A stretch of DNA of 64,000 bases from Vibrio caribbeanicus ATCC BAA-2122 (GTDB lineage Bacteria > Pseudomonadota > Gammaproteobacteria > Enterobacterales > Vibrionaceae). The position numbers were made by a program, and so were the translations under genes. The notes under the pieces are model-generated. The model searched no databases, had not been told where the DNA came from, and saw only the letters and a list, made by a program, of their open reading frames with translations. The DNA is taken from contig NZ_AEIU01000075.1 of NCBI RefSeq assembly GCF_000165125.1, positions 176,546 through 240,545 of the forward strand, in the 5' to 3' direction. Positions 9,987 to 19,176 of the stretch are shown piece by piece. How positions within the stretch are numbered: position 1 is the stretch's first letter; each line of letters opens with the position of its first letter.

Positions 9987-12320
9987 ATGTCTAGCTTACC
10001 TATAGATAGTTTACAGCCTGAGTTTTTATCTCTTTTAACTCAGCACCACGTAATCGTGGAAGCGGAAACAGGGTCAGGTAAATCTACTCGTTTACCTATT
10101 TGGGCGTCATCTTTGGGCAGAGTTTTGGTGATTGAGCCGCGGAGAATTGCTTGTACGTCTTTAGCTCTATATCTAGCGGATGAAGTCGAACAAGAGGTTG
10201 GCAAGTCGGTAGGGTATGCAATAAAACTTGAAACCCGTTTTAATCAAGAAACTCCGGTTGTTTTTGTTACTCCAGGCGTCGCGCTTCGCTGGTTTTCAGA
10301 AAACCAATTATCAGATTTTGATATTATTATTGTCGACGAGTTTCACGAGCGGCGTTGGGACATTGATCTCTTAGTAGCCATTCTCAAACAAACACGTCAG
10401 CACAAATTGGTAATAACCTCTGCAACCATCGACGGTACAAAATTGGCTCAATACCTCGACGCCAAACGTATTACGTCTAAAGGTCGCAATTATGATGTAT
10501 CGGTTGTTTCTCGCTCGCGAGATTCCAAACAACTGCCAGATGTGAGGGGAATCGAAGCTAGAGTTAAAGATGAAGTGATGAAATTAGCGAGTTGCAAAGG
10601 TGATATCTTAGTTTTCTTGCCCGGCAGAAAAGAGATAGCTCAATGTCAAAGTGCCCTTGCTGACATAGAAGATATCATATCAATTCCCCTTCATGCTTCA
10701 GTTACTGAACAACAGCGCTGTCTTGCGCTCAATATTCAGCCGTTTAAAAAGGTCGTCTTGGCGACTAATGTTGCAGAGACATCATTAACTATTCCCAATG
10801 TTGTAGCCGTTATTGACTCAGGGCTAGAGAGGCGTACTGAGCAGAGAAATGGTAGAACAACGCTTTGTCTAAAACATATTTCCAGAGCCAGCGCAAAACA
10901 ACGCAGTGGTCGAGCTGGACGAGTTATGGAAGGTTACTGTGTTCGTTTGTATGGTGAGTTCGCTGCTCTGGCAGATAAAACCCCACCAGAGATGCACCGT
11001 GAGGCTTTGACAGAAGCAATGTTAGCCTCGGCGAGCTGTGGTTTTGCTCTCTCTAAATTATCGTTTTTAGAGCCGCTTCCGATTAAATCTGTTGAGCAAG
11101 CGAAATTTCAACTGATGAAGATGGGAGCCATAGATAATTCAGAAAAAGTAACAGCACACGGGAAGAAAATTTATCCTCTTCCTATCGATACGCTCTATGC
11201 AGACCTCGTGACTCGAATGCCCAGTAAGCAATTGCAAGAAGCAATGATAGATTTAACGGCTGCTATAGCGACGCCAAGCAAACTCTATCGATTATCAAGT
11301 AGCGAAGAGGTTCGCGAAAGGTTAGGGCAAGAAGAACCTTTTGGGTGCGATGCTAATTTGAATATCCAGCTGATAAGAGGTAAGACATTTTCTGGAGTCA
11401 CCGTTGACCTTGACGTTCTGAGAGAAGTTCGTGCGCTATCGGCTCAAATGCGAGAGGTGTTTGAATTACCTCAACTCACAGTTGCTTCTCGCTATGACCA
11501 CAAGAAATTGATACTAAACATTGCTCAACTCCACCCAGAACTTGTGTTTGTGCGTAGGGAAAAAAGACGTGAAGCTATGGCAAATGGTGATATGGAGGTT
11601 ACTTTGGGCAGAGAGCATCGCTTTAAAGAGAGCGATGAGGCGGCGTTAGTATTAAATACGCATAGTTTACCAGGTCGGGGAGTGAAACAAACTCTAAATC
11701 TCGCGACATTTATTGTGCCTATTTCTTTAACAAACATTGCAGAGCATGGATTCGGAACATGGTTAGAAGGAGAAACTCGAGAAATTGAGCATCAAACGTT
11801 TGTTGAAATGAAACTCGTTTATGCAGGAAGGACGATAGCAAAGAAAAATGAACTGGCAAAAGGCGACTTAGCGATAAAGCCTCTACTTAGTAAAGTCATG
11901 AATAACTTAATCCTGCCAGGTTTCTTTGAACAGCGTCACCAAGAAATTGAACATTGGAAACTCTATAATCTGCTTGAAAATAATGAAGTAAGTGATTTGA
12001 ACTTTGAAACATGGTTCACCGAGCAGTTGAAATTATTGGACATATCTGACCCTGATGATTTGGAATTATTCTCCGCTGAAGATTTCGGGTTTGATGGTAT
12101 TCCTTACTGGCAATATGAAGATTTTGCTCAAACCTTTCCTTTCCGTTTGGCTTTGGGTGATCTGAACTTGGATGTTGAATATTTTGCTCATAAAAAGCTT
12201 ATCCAAGTTGTCTACCGTGATGGTTTAAGAAAAGGTTATCCAAAACGTTGGGAGTTGCCTAAGTGGCAAGGATGGCGAATCCAATACAAGAAAAACAGTA
12301 AGATAATCGATATCAAATAG
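9987..12320 (+). CDS. DEAH-family ATP-dependent helicase (HrpA/HrpB-like, DEFH box)
   Basis: The protein is an SF2 helicase of the DEAH group that probably remodels RNA. Motif I is ETGSGKST (residues 27-34), motif II is DEFH (117-120) instead of the usual DEAH, and motif III is SAT (145-147). Motif V is seen in ATNVAETSLTIPNV and motif VI in QRSGRAGR. The order and spacing fit HrpA/HrpB. At 777 residues it is slightly shorter than HrpB, and its C-terminus (RKGYPKRWELPKWQGW) is not one I can assign firmly to HrpB, so no symbol is given. It appears to be transcribed alone. Confidence 0.85.
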   Translation: MSSLPIDSLQPEFLSLLTQHHVIVEAETGSGKSTRLPIWASSLGRVLVIEPRRIACTSLALYLADEVEQEVGKSVGYAIKLETRFNQETPVVFVTPGVALRWFSENQLSDFDIIIVDEFHERRWDIDLLVAILKQTRQHKLVITSATIDGTKLAQYLDAKRITSKGRNYDVSVVSRSRDSKQLPDVRGIEARVKDEVMKLASCKGDILVFLPGRKEIAQCQSALADIEDIISIPLHASVTEQQRCLALNIQPFKKVVLATNVAETSLTIPNVVAVIDSGLERRTEQRNGRTTLCLKHISRASAKQRSGRAGRVMEGYCVRLYGEFAALADKTPPEMHREALTEAMLASASCGFALSKLSFLEPLPIKSVEQAKFQLMKMGAIDNSEKVTAHGKKIYPLPIDTLYADLVTRMPSKQLQEAMIDLTAAIATPSKLYRLSSSEEVRERLGQEEPFGCDANLNIQLIRGKTFSGVTVDLDVLREVRALSAQMREVFELPQLTVASRYDHKKLILNIAQLHPELVFVRREKRREAMANGDMEVTLGREHRFKESDEAALVLNTHSLPGRGVKQTLNLATFIVPISLTNIAEHGFGTWLEGETREIEHQTFVEMKLVYAGRTIAKKNELAKGDLAIKPLLSKVMNNLILPGFFEQRHQEIEHWKLYNLLENNEVSDLNFETWFTEQLKLLDISDPDDLELFSAEDFGFDGIPYWQYEDFAQTFPFRLALGDLNLDVEYFAHKKLIQVVYRDGLRKGYPKRWELPKWQGWRIQYKKNSKIIDIK

Positions 12321-12460
12321 TCACTGTCTTAGCGTTAATTTAGTCTATATTTTTATCAGTAGATTATTTTGGCTGCTCGATATTTCTCTTAGTATTACGT
12401 CGTTTTGTTAAAGCGCGTCGATGCTTTGGTCGAGAAACCTGCTGGTTTAGTGAGAGTGAT

Positions 12461-13105
12461 ATGATATTAGTGCGGATCGCCCTTAGTGTGACGTTTTTGA
12501 TTTGTTTAGGAGCCTTCGCCGCTGATGAAAATTCATCCGATGGTAACTTTGTGTACGCAGAGCTTGCCAGTGGCTCACTTGATGAGCGTATTGGGGTGAA
12601 CAGTAATGTCACTACACTAAAAATAGGCGGGCAAAATCTTCTGAGGGATCATTTTTATGTGGCTGTTGATTACAGCGCACGCTTTATTCACCCACAAAAT
12701 ACGACGACGGAGCTCTACTCGTTGCTGCCCGGTATCAAATTCCGCTATCAAGTCGTTGATGAGCTGGAACTGGGTGCTGGTGTGAAGCTCGGTTATCTAT
12801 GGGCAAAACAAACCCAAGATATCGATGGTGCGAATCTATATAGTGAGAATAGTGTTCAGTGGGGCGGAATGACTGAGCTAAGATATCGAGTCAGTGATAA
12901 GTGGGAGTTGTCGGTGGCTGGTGAGTTGAAAAACAGTGATACGGTTGATGAACATATATTTTACCTATCCAGCGAATATCATGTTAGTCCTAACGTTAAA
13001 TTAGGTATTTTTTACAGCCATACAAACGGGGACTACAATACCGCTAAAATTAAGGGTGAATCCACATCTAATGACGGTGGAATGGTCGTAACTTACTGTT
13101 TTTGA
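12461..13105 (+). CDS. Small outer-membrane beta-barrel protein
   Basis: The 214-residue protein has a signal peptide ending about residue 20 (GAFA). The rest consists of alternating amphipathic strands rich in Gly, Tyr and aromatic ends, and it finishes in a C-terminal Phe (VVTYCF) as barrel-assembly substrates do. This fits a porin-like or OmpA-type eight-stranded barrel. The ligand or role is unknown. GAG about six bases before the ATG supports the start. It lies 140 bases after the helicase and faces aspC across a symmetrical terminator. Confidence 0.65.
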   Translation: MILVRIALSVTFLICLGAFAADENSSDGNFVYAELASGSLDERIGVNSNVTTLKIGGQNLLRDHFYVAVDYSARFIHPQNTTTELYSLLPGIKFRYQVVDELELGAGVKLGYLWAKQTQDIDGANLYSENSVQWGGMTELRYRVSDKWELSVAGELKNSDTVDEHIFYLSSEYHVSPNVKLGIFYSHTNGDYNTAKIKGESTSNDGGMVVTYCF

Positions 13106-13117
13106 AGAGGTGGAGAA

Positions 13118-13140
13118 AGAGCTAGATTGATACTAGCTCT
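13118..13140. terminator. Bidirectional hairpin between the barrel gene and aspC
   Basis: An 8-bp perfect stem AGAGCTAG/CTAGCTCT with a 7-base loop sits in the 48-base gap between convergent genes. T-runs are weak on both sides, so terminator function is inferred from placement. Confidence 0.5.
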
Positions 13141-13153
13141 AGTTGTCCTTAAA

Positions 13154-14344
13154 CTATAAAACAGCGGCAATACCAGCACATAAAGGTGACATGTTAGATT
13201 GAGTCATGCCTGCTACACTAATGCGACCAGAACCAACGATATAGATGCCAAATTCATTTTTCAAACGCTCAACTTGCTCTTTGGTTAATCCTGAAAACGA
13301 GAACATACCATTTTGTCGTTCAATAAAACTAAAGTCTCCGCTTACTTGCTTATCTTTGAGTGTTTGAACAAAAAGCTCACGCATTCCCTGAATTCGATCA
13401 CGCATCTCTTTTACTTCGAGTTCCCACTCTTTGCGGAGTTCGGCATCGTTTAGGATATGTGTAACGACAGCACTGCCATGAGCAGGAGGATTTGAATAGA
13501 TTGAACGTATGATCGCTTTTACTTGAGAAAATGCGGTTGTTGCTACAGACTCTGTATCCGCAACCAGTGTAAACGCTCCTACACGCTCGTTATAGAGGCC
13601 GAAGTTTTTTGAAAATGAGCTTGCTACAAGAATTTCTTTATTGTATTTACTGAAGATACGAAGTCCCTCGGCATCTTCCTCTACGCCTTTTGCAAATCCT
13701 TGGTAGGCGAAGTCGAATAAAGGTAAAAGTTTTTTCTTGGCAACCAATTGAGCCAATGTTTCCCACTCAGAAGCGGTTGGATCGATGCCAGTTGGGTTGT
13801 GACAGCAACCATGCAGCAATACAATATCACCCTCAGACGCTTTCTCTAAATCAGCAAGCATTGCAGGAAAATCTTTATCTTGAGTTTCTGCATTGTAGTA
13901 GGTGTACTGGGAAACTTCTAAACCAGCAGAGCCGAAAACGCTATTATGGTTGGCCCATGTAGGGTTACTAATCCAGATTTTTACATCACCCAGCTGTCGT
14001 TTAATAAATTCACCAGCAACTCGCAGTGCACCAGTTCCTCCTGGTGCTTGAGCCGTTTTGGCACGCTTATTAGCAATGATGTCGCTACCTTCTCCAAATA
14101 GCAGCTTTTGGACGGCTAAGCCATACTCAGCAGTACCTTCGATAGTTAGGTAGGATTTTGTTTTTTCGTTTTGTAGTAGTACGGCTTCAGCCTTTTTTAC
14201 TGTGTTTAGAACGGGTGTTTCACCTTGTTCATTTTTATAGATTCCTACACCTAAGTTTATCTTATCGGTTCGACCATCATTTTTAAATTCTTCGGTTAGG
14301 CCAAGGATAGGATCTGCAGGCGCAGCAACGACTTTTTCAAACAT
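13154..14344 (-). CDS. aspC: Aromatic/aspartate aminotransferase AspC
   Basis: The enzyme transfers the amino group between aspartate and 2-oxoglutarate with PLP and also acts on aromatic amino acids. The PLP lysine is in [10 protein letters not shown]. Other family blocks are [13 protein letters not shown], the Asn/Pro motif [11 protein letters not shown] and the substrate-binding Arg region GRISVAGM near the C-terminus. I start at the ATG for [16 protein letters not shown] (396 residues, the family length). GGATG lies about five bases upstream of it; a further ATG three codons earlier (14353) is less likely. Its neighbours asnS, tyrP and tyrR make this part of the window rich in amino-acid genes. 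Confidence 0.93.
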   Translation of the reverse strand: MFEKVVAAPADPILGLTEEFKNDGRTDKINLGVGIYKNEQGETPVLNTVKKAEAVLLQNEKTKSYLTIEGTAEYGLAVQKLLFGEGSDIIANKRAKTAQAPGGTGALRVAGEFIKRQLGDVKIWISNPTWANHNSVFGSAGLEVSQYTYYNAETQDKDFPAMLADLEKASEGDIVLLHGCCHNPTGIDPTASEWETLAQLVAKKKLLPLFDFAYQGFAKGVEEDAEGLRIFSKYNKEILVASSFSKNFGLYNERVGAFTLVADTESVATTAFSQVKAIIRSIYSNPPAHGSAVVTHILNDAELRKEWELEVKEMRDRIQGMRELFVQTLKDKQVSGDFSFIERQNGMFSFSGLTKEQVERLKNEFGIYIVGSGRISVAGMTQSNMSPLCAGIAAVL

Positions 14345-14481
14345 AATGTTCATCCATGCTTATTGGAGGTGAGAGAGAAATTGCTTGGTTATTTATACCC
14401 TTCTAAACCTAGTGAAACAACAGCGAAACACAATTAAATTCAAAAAAATGATAGTTGTCATTTCATGCTCTAGATTAGCTG

Positions 14482-14579
14482 TATAACCAAGTGACTTCAA
14501 AATGCAGGATTCAGAGTGATGCCATAGTGTTGAGTTCAAGGAAAATAACGTAGTTGAATAGTCGACTCTTACTAAGTTG
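14482..14579 (-). repeat. Half copy of a Vibrio-type interspersed repeat (right half, inverted)
   Basis: These bases match the reverse complement of the right half of the full element at 18509-18775 over about 98 positions with few changes. Shared landmarks are TATA.CCAAGTGACTT, ATGCAGGATTCAGAG, GTTGAGTT.AAGGAAAATAACG and GTCGACTCTTAC.AAGTTG. The similarity stops at AAGTTG. An 85-codon frame across this region is a by-product of the repeat. Confidence 0.75.
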
Positions 14580-14641
14580 GTATATACGACTGCATAAAAA
14601 GTGGACGATGGTAGAATTAAAAGAAGGGCGTGAAAAATGAT

Positions 14642-14664
14642 AAGCCCCAACCCAAATGGGGCTT
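14642..14664 (-). terminator. Terminator of the 83-residue protein gene
   Basis: Stem AAGCCCC/GGGGCTT with a 9-base loop; on the minus strand it is followed by ATCATTTTT. It lies about 30 bases beyond the stop of the gene at 14695. Confidence 0.6.
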
Positions 14665-14694
14665 AAAAGTGATGATCAACATTAACAGTGCTAT

Positions 14695-14946
14695 CTAGTC
14701 TTTATTGAGCTTTGAGTGGGCCCACTCGTTTAGGTGCGAAAGGATAGCTTTTATTGCGTGATGCTCTGCAGGTGTTTCTCCTTGAGCAACTTCTATGTCT
14801 TTTTTAGGATGTGAACCAGTTACATCTTCAGCAATGTGCAGCCAGTCTGGATGCCAATAGTAAGGCTGCCCATTTTGAGTGATCCAGCTGTGAACGCCAT
14901 TTGTCTCACCCCTGTACTCTATGTGTGTTGCGTCGTACTTTTTCAT
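14695..14946 (-). CDS. Hypothetical 83-residue acidic/aromatic protein
   Basis: I do not recognise a named family. The protein is soluble, with a Trp/Tyr/His-rich first half (HSWITQNGQPYYWHPDW) and a helical C-terminus (HHAIKAILSHLNEWAHSKL). The ATG is preceded by GGAG seven bases upstream and the gene is followed by a terminator, so it is very likely a real single-gene unit. It is divergent from the MocR-type regulator at 15129, with about 180 bases between the starts, and could be a target of that regulator; this is inference. Confidence 0.65.
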   Translation of the reverse strand: MKKYDATHIEYRGETNGVHSWITQNGQPYYWHPDWLHIAEDVTGSHPKKDIEVAQGETPAEHHAIKAILSHLNEWAHSKLNKD

Positions 14947-15102
14947 AAGTGTTCTCCACAGAAATGAGTGTAAAAATACTCTTGTTTAAAGTTACCAAAG
15001 CAGACAAATATTTATGTGATTGGATTCAATATTACAGGTTTGCGTGGTAAAAAATATGCACTCTGTTCATTTCGTGCTCCTAATTTCAAGGGGTTATGGT
15101 AT

Positions 15103-15120
15103 CTTGGTTATAACACCAAG
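15103..15120 (+). promoter_or_regulatory. Inverted repeat before the MocR-type regulator, possible operator
   Basis: CTTGGT-TATAAC-ACCAAG is a perfect 6-base inverted repeat ending eight bases before the ATG of the regulator. A similar ATGGTATCTTGGT direct pattern overlaps it. The position suits autorepression by the GntR-type N-terminal domain. Function is inferred. Confidence 0.4.
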
Positions 15121-15128
15121 AGGTCGAT

Positions 15129-16514
15129 ATGAATCGTTATCAGCAACTAGCAGAATCTATTAAACAACAAATCAAGCAAAAGACATGGCGAGTGGGCGAA
15201 AAAATCCCTTCTCTTCGTGCAGCGAGTAAAAGTTATTCTGTTAGCTCATCAACGGTTCTTCATGCTTATCAATTATTGGAAGCACAAGGCTGGATAAAAG
15301 CTAAACCTCAGTCTGGCTATTTTGTTTGTGTCCGTTCTGAAAATATAGTTAGCCAGCGAGGGATTTTTTCTAGTTGCGAGAGCTATAATGATAAACTTTT
15401 TGATTATATGAAGAATGGCGGTACCGGGGGCTATGATCTTGGTTCTCCTTTTCCTCACTTCTCTCTTTTTCCATTCACTGAGCTGAACCGTCATATGGCA
15501 AGTGCCGGACGAAAAGTGAATTTTGACATGATTGCAGAGAATCAGCCTCCGGGTAACGAGGCTTTGCGGAGGATTGTAGCCCAGCGTTACTTGGCGCAAG
15601 GTGTAATGGTTTCTCATGATGATATTACATTAACTTCTGGTGCCATGGATGCGCTCAATATGAGCCTTCAGGTAACATGTGAACCCGGAGATACGGTGGT
15701 TGTAGAATCCCCCTCTTTTTACGGAGCTATCCAGTCAATTAAACGAGCAGGGCTAAATGTTATAGAGGTTGAAGTGTGTCCTCGACACGGCATTAACTTA
15801 GAGCAACTGGCAGATGCTTTTGAACAGCATAACGTGAGAGCTTGTTGGTTGATGGTGAATTTTCACAATCCCACTGGCTCAGTACTTAGCGATACAAAAA
15901 AAAGCCAGCTTTTAGAGTTAGCCAATAAATATGATGTATTGATTATTGAAGATGATGTCTACGCTGATTTGTATTTTGGTTCACAAAAGCCTAGGCCGAT
16001 CAAATACTGGGACGTTAAAGACAGAGTTTTGCTTTGTGGTTCATTGTCAAAATCTTTAGCGCCCGGTTATCGTATCGGATGGGTAGTCAATCACAGGTTC
16101 AGTCAAAAGTTACAAAAATGCCAATTTTTATCAACACTTGCAGTAAGCGCGCCTGTGCAAGAGGGCATTGCAGACTATTTGAAATATTCTAGCTACGACA
16201 ACCACTTACGAAAGTTACGCAAGAAACTTCATCAATATATGGACTGCTTTTATATTAATTTGGTATCGCAGCTTCCTGATACTACGATTGTGAATCGACC
16301 TGATGGTGGATACTTTATATGGGTACAGTTTCCTTCACATATCAATACTGAAAAGCTTTATTATAAATTATTAGAGCAGGACATCTCTATTGCGTACGGG
16401 GAACTGTTTGCTTTTTATAAAAGCTTCGAATCTTGTTTGAGAATAAATGTCTCTCAAGTGCCAATGGATAAGATATCTTGTGTTGTTGCAAAAATTGCCC
16501 AACTCATTAAATAG
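15129..16514 (+). CDS. MocR/PdxR-type transcriptional regulator (GntR HTH fused to aminotransferase domain)
   Basis: The protein joins an N-terminal winged helix of the GntR family (residues 1-70, with PSLRAASKSYSVSSSTVLHAYQLLEAQGW) to a class I aminotransferase-like PLP domain (about 95-461). The PLP lysine is in LSKSLAPGYRIGW, and HNPTGSVLS and DDVYADLY supply the cofactor pocket. Such proteins sense PLP or amino acids and control genes for vitamin B6, GABA, taurine or amino-acid export. The target is unknown here: no pdxST or gabT lies nearby. It is preceded by an inverted repeat at 15103. Confidence 0.9.
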   Translation: MNRYQQLAESIKQQIKQKTWRVGEKIPSLRAASKSYSVSSSTVLHAYQLLEAQGWIKAKPQSGYFVCVRSENIVSQRGIFSSCESYNDKLFDYMKNGGTGGYDLGSPFPHFSLFPFTELNRHMASAGRKVNFDMIAENQPPGNEALRRIVAQRYLAQGVMVSHDDITLTSGAMDALNMSLQVTCEPGDTVVVESPSFYGAIQSIKRAGLNVIEVEVCPRHGINLEQLADAFEQHNVRACWLMVNFHNPTGSVLSDTKKSQLLELANKYDVLIIEDDVYADLYFGSQKPRPIKYWDVKDRVLLCGSLSKSLAPGYRIGWVVNHRFSQKLQKCQFLSTLAVSAPVQEGIADYLKYSSYDNHLRKLRKKLHQYMDCFYINLVSQLPDTTIVNRPDGGYFIWVQFPSHINTEKLYYKLLEQDISIAYGELFAFYKSFESCLRINVSQVPMDKISCVVAKIAQLIK

Positions 16515-16610
16515 CGCGTAACTGCATGGGGATTTTTATGATGAATTGTAGTGAGTTCTAAGGTCTCAAGTATGCTTTAATTTTTGGTTGGATGTGTTGA
16601 GGATTATTTT

Positions 16611-16817
16611 ATGTCGAAACCAAATTATAAACATGAGTTTCATTTGATTAGTGTTTCAATATTCTGTGCATTTTTGTCAATTTTCGGCCACCTGATCCTA
16701 TCTAAATTCTTTACTGAACTATCTTGGGTGGAGTATGCCGCCGCAAGCATTCCTTTTCTTATGATGGCATTATGCTTATATGGTTTTTACTATGCGGGCA
16801 AACACGATGATAGGTGA
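16611..16817 (+). CDS. Small two-span inner-membrane protein
   Basis: The protein from the ATG at 16611 has 68 residues, with membrane spans near residues 14-34 and 41-60 and a short basic tail (GKHDDR). GAGGA seven bases upstream favours this start over the frame opening at 16584. I do not recognise the family. It lies about 100 bases after the MocR-type regulator on the same strand and ends at a strong bidirectional terminator shared with asnS. Confidence 0.6.
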   Translation: MSKPNYKHEFHLISVSIFCAFLSIFGHLILSKFFTELSWVEYAAASIPFLMMALCLYGFYYAGKHDDR

Positions 16818-16828
16818 ATAAAAGCTTC

Positions 16829-16857
16829 AAAAAAACCCCCATAAAGGGGGCTTTTTT
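16829..16857. terminator. Bidirectional terminator between the small membrane protein and asnS
   Basis: CCCCC-ATAAA-GGGGG flanked by A-run and T-run gives a terminator readable from both convergent genes. Confidence 0.85.
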
Positions 16858-18256
16858 AAAAGTTGGCCGATCTTGGTGTACGAGGGAAAGGTATCACATC
16901 TCTGACGTTCCCCATTCCTGTCACATAAGAGACGAGACGCTCAAAACCGAGACCAAATCCAGCATGTGGGACGGTACCGTAACGACGTAAGTCACGATAC
17001 CAACTCATGTGCTCAGGGTCTATGCCCATTTCGCGCATGCGTTGGTCGAGGATATCAAGACGTTCTTCACGTTGGGCACCACCGATAATTTCGCCGATAC
17101 CTGGCGCAAGGACATCCATTGCTGCAACAGTTTTACCATCATCGTTGGACCGCATATAGAAAGCTTTGATGTCTTTAGGGTAATTTTTAACAATAACTGG
17201 TGCTTTAAAGTGTTCTTCAGCCAAAAAGCGTTCATGTTCTGATGAGAGGTCAATACCCCATGAAACAGGGAATTCGAAATCACGTCCAGATTCAAGCAAA
17301 ATTTCGATAGCATCTGTATAGTCAACTTGGGCAAAGTCGGAAGAAACAAAGTTCTCAAGTCGAGTGATTGCTTCTTTGTCTATACGTTGAGCGAAGAACT
17401 CTAAGTCATCGCGACACTCAGCGAGTACTGCTTTGAAAACGTATTTAAGCATGTCTTCTGAAAGTTTTGCGATGTCGTTAAGATCGGCAAAAGCGACTTC
17501 AGGTTCTACCATCCAAAACTCCGCTAAATGACGACTTGTATTTGAGTTTTCAGCTCTGAACGTTGGGCCGAAAGTATATACTTTGCTGAGGGCACATGCA
17601 TAAGCTTCTGCGTTTAACTGTCCGGAAACGGTCAAGAACGTCTCTTTACCGAAGAAGTCCTCATTATAATCAACATTACCTGATTCTGTGCGCGGTAGGT
17701 TTTCCATATCTAAGGTAGAAACTCGGAACATTTCACCTGCACCTTCAGCATCAGAGGCTGTAATCAATGGTGCTGATACCCAAAAGTATCCTTGCTCGTG
17801 GTAGAAGCGGTGAATGGCTTGAGAAAGGCAGTTGCGCACACGTGACACTGCTCCGATCACATTGGTTCTTGGGCGCAAATGAGCGACCTCTCGCAAATAC
17901 TCGATAGAGTGACGAGTTTTTGCCATTGGGTAGGTTTCAGCATCTTCTACCCAGCCAACGACTTTAACGTCTGTCGCTGTTAACTCGAAATCTTGACCTT
18001 TAGCAGGAGAAGCGACAACCGTACCAGTAACTTCTACAGAGCAGCCAGTAGTTAATTTGAGTACTTCACTTTCGTAATTATTGAGATTATTGGGGACCAC
18101 AGCCTGAATCGGGTCGAAACAAGAGCCGTCGTAAATGGCAAGGAAAGAGATTCCAGCTTTGGAATCGCGACGCGATCGGATCCAGCCTCGTACAGTAACT
18201 TCACTGTCTACTTCTAGGCGACCTTTCAATACGTCTGATACAGGCACGTAAGTCAT
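16856..18256 (-). CDS. asnS: Asparaginyl-tRNA synthetase
   Basis: The enzyme charges tRNA-Asn with asparagine. The OB-fold anticodon-binding domain is at the N-terminus ([20 protein letters not shown]). The class II catalytic core follows, with motif 2 in [21 protein letters not shown] and motif 3 in [16 protein letters not shown] chose the ATG at 18256, giving 466 residues beginning [10 protein letters not shown], which is the family length. An in-frame ATG six codons earlier (18274) would add MENIEN, and neither has an ideal ribosome binding site. The 3' end abuts the terminator. Confidence 0.96.
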   Translation of the reverse strand: MTYVPVSDVLKGRLEVDSEVTVRGWIRSRRDSKAGISFLAIYDGSCFDPIQAVVPNNLNNYESEVLKLTTGCSVEVTGTVVASPAKGQDFELTATDVKVVGWVEDAETYPMAKTRHSIEYLREVAHLRPRTNVIGAVSRVRNCLSQAIHRFYHEQGYFWVSAPLITASDAEGAGEMFRVSTLDMENLPRTESGNVDYNEDFFGKETFLTVSGQLNAEAYACALSKVYTFGPTFRAENSNTSRHLAEFWMVEPEVAFADLNDIAKLSEDMLKYVFKAVLAECRDDLEFFAQRIDKEAITRLENFVSSDFAQVDYTDAIEILLESGRDFEFPVSWGIDLSSEHERFLAEEHFKAPVIVKNYPKDIKAFYMRSNDDGKTVAAMDVLAPGIGEIIGGAQREERLDILDQRMREMGIDPEHMSWYRDLRRYGTVPHAGFGLGFERLVSYVTGMGNVRDVIPFPRTPRSANF

Positions 18257-18307
18257 GTTTTCAATATTCTCCATTGAGCTAATAATCCACTCGCAAACCG
18301 CTATGGT

Positions 18308-18484
18308 TTGATTGAATCACTGTTGTATGAGTGGCGTTCAGAAATCCAAACTGACATATTACCTGCGATTCAATATGCTTCAACCTTTATTGTTATTTAT
18401 TCCCGTAAAAAAGTGTGGTTTGCTGATGATTTTGAACTTGTACGATCAAATTTCTCAGCCTTGATGTCGTTTTACTCAGATTGA
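18308..18484 (+). CDS. Possible 58-residue ORF or gene remnant beside asnS
   Basis: From TTG 18308 the frame reads [14 protein letters not shown], continues through [16 protein letters not shown] and ends SALMSFYSD. It has natural-looking composition (helical, aromatic, charged). The open frame extends upstream without a start for about ten more codons, to a stop beside the asnS start. There is no good ribosome binding site. It may be the 3' remnant of a longer gene, or a chance frame. It ends 24 bases before the full repeat at 18509. Confidence 0.25.
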   Translation: MIESLLYEWRSEIQTDILPAIQYASTFIVIYSRKKVWFADDFELVRSNFSALMSFYSD

Positions 18485-18508
18485 GTAGGTTTTTGTCTAG
18501 TAAGCACA

Positions 18509-18775
18509 TATACCCAAGTGACCTCAAGATGCTAGGTTCAGCGAGAATGGCTTGCTTAACAGGCAAGGCAACGATTTGAAAATCTAGTCATCTAAATTGA
18601 AAGTCGGTAACGACGCTTGCAAAGTAAGACAACTCGCCCTTTGAGAGCGTGCCACAGTGCCGATTTCATCGTCAAACAACTTGGTAAGAGTCGACTATTC
18701 CGCTGCGTTATTTTCCTTAAACTCAACACTGTGGCATCGCTCTGAATCCTGCATTTTTAAGTCACATTGGGTATA
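18509..18775 (+). repeat. Complete 267-bp interspersed element with TATACCC...GGGTATA ends (MITE-like)
   Basis: The ends are terminal inverted repeats: left TATACCCAAGTGACCTCAAG, right (reversed) TATACCCAATGTGACTTAAA, and the similarity continues into ATGC..G..TTCAG. There is no ORF inside. The right half recurs inverted at 14482-14579, and the left 109 bases recur at 63892-64000. The ends and lack of a transposase fit a non-autonomous miniature element. The mobilising enzyme is unknown. Confidence 0.8.
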
Positions 18776-18973
18776 TTATCAATGTATCTTCGAGCGTGTG
18801 GTAAATACATAATAACTCTCGCGGTGAAAGCAAGTCTTAACGCGAATTTAAAGGACTTTGTTTGTATACATGAAGGTTCTTTGAACAATTAGAGATAAAG
18901 CGTTTGCAATAACAGATCCAATCGATAAGATATTAACGTCATTTTCGTGACAATATGGCGTAGGGAATGCTGT

Positions 18974-19015
18974 ATGAAAATAGATAAGGATTTAACATCT
19001 TGTTGGAATTTCTAA
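18974..19015 (+). CDS. Possible 13-residue leader peptide upstream of tyrP
   Basis: The frame encodes MKIDKDLTSCWNF. AGGGA seven bases before the ATG is one of the better ribosome binding sites in the region. Its TAA overlaps the ATG of the next short frame as TAATG, the usual arrangement for coupled translation. The Trp and Phe at the end are suggestive next to an aromatic amino-acid permease, but a chance ORF cannot be excluded. Confidence 0.25.
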   Translation: MKIDKDLTSCWNF

Positions 19016-19176
19016 TGATATACAAAATAACGTCACCGATTATTGAGCCGACCGAGGGCTCTCCTCATTTTCACTATGAATGTGACTATAACCCCTCAGT
19101 AACTCTTTCTCGCTTTTGCTGTGCAAATCCTTTCAACTGCATCAATTCATTTTCTCGATTTTATCCTTCATATTAA
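19015..19176 (+). CDS. Possible 53-residue aromatic-rich leader ORF upstream of tyrP
   Basis: It starts inside the stop of the 13-residue frame. The translation MIYKITSPIIEPTEGSPHFH... ends SFSRFYPSY and contains five Tyr and five Phe in 53 residues, crowded at the C-terminus. The stop is about 77 bases before the tyrP ATG. It may be a sensing leader peptide, an unrelated small protein or the remains of a gene split at TAATG. No homologue is known to me. Confidence 0.25.
   Translation: MIYKITSPIIEPTEGSPHFHYECDYNPSVTLSRFCCANPFNCINSFSRFYPSY

Noticed and set aside
9770-9994. 74-codon plus-strand frame before the helicase gene
   Set aside because: No ribosome binding site, composition unlike a protein, and it runs through the promoter region into the helicase start.
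14393-14650. 85-codon minus-strand frame
   Set aside because: Its middle is the half repeat at 14482-14579, so the frame is a by-product of repeat sequence.
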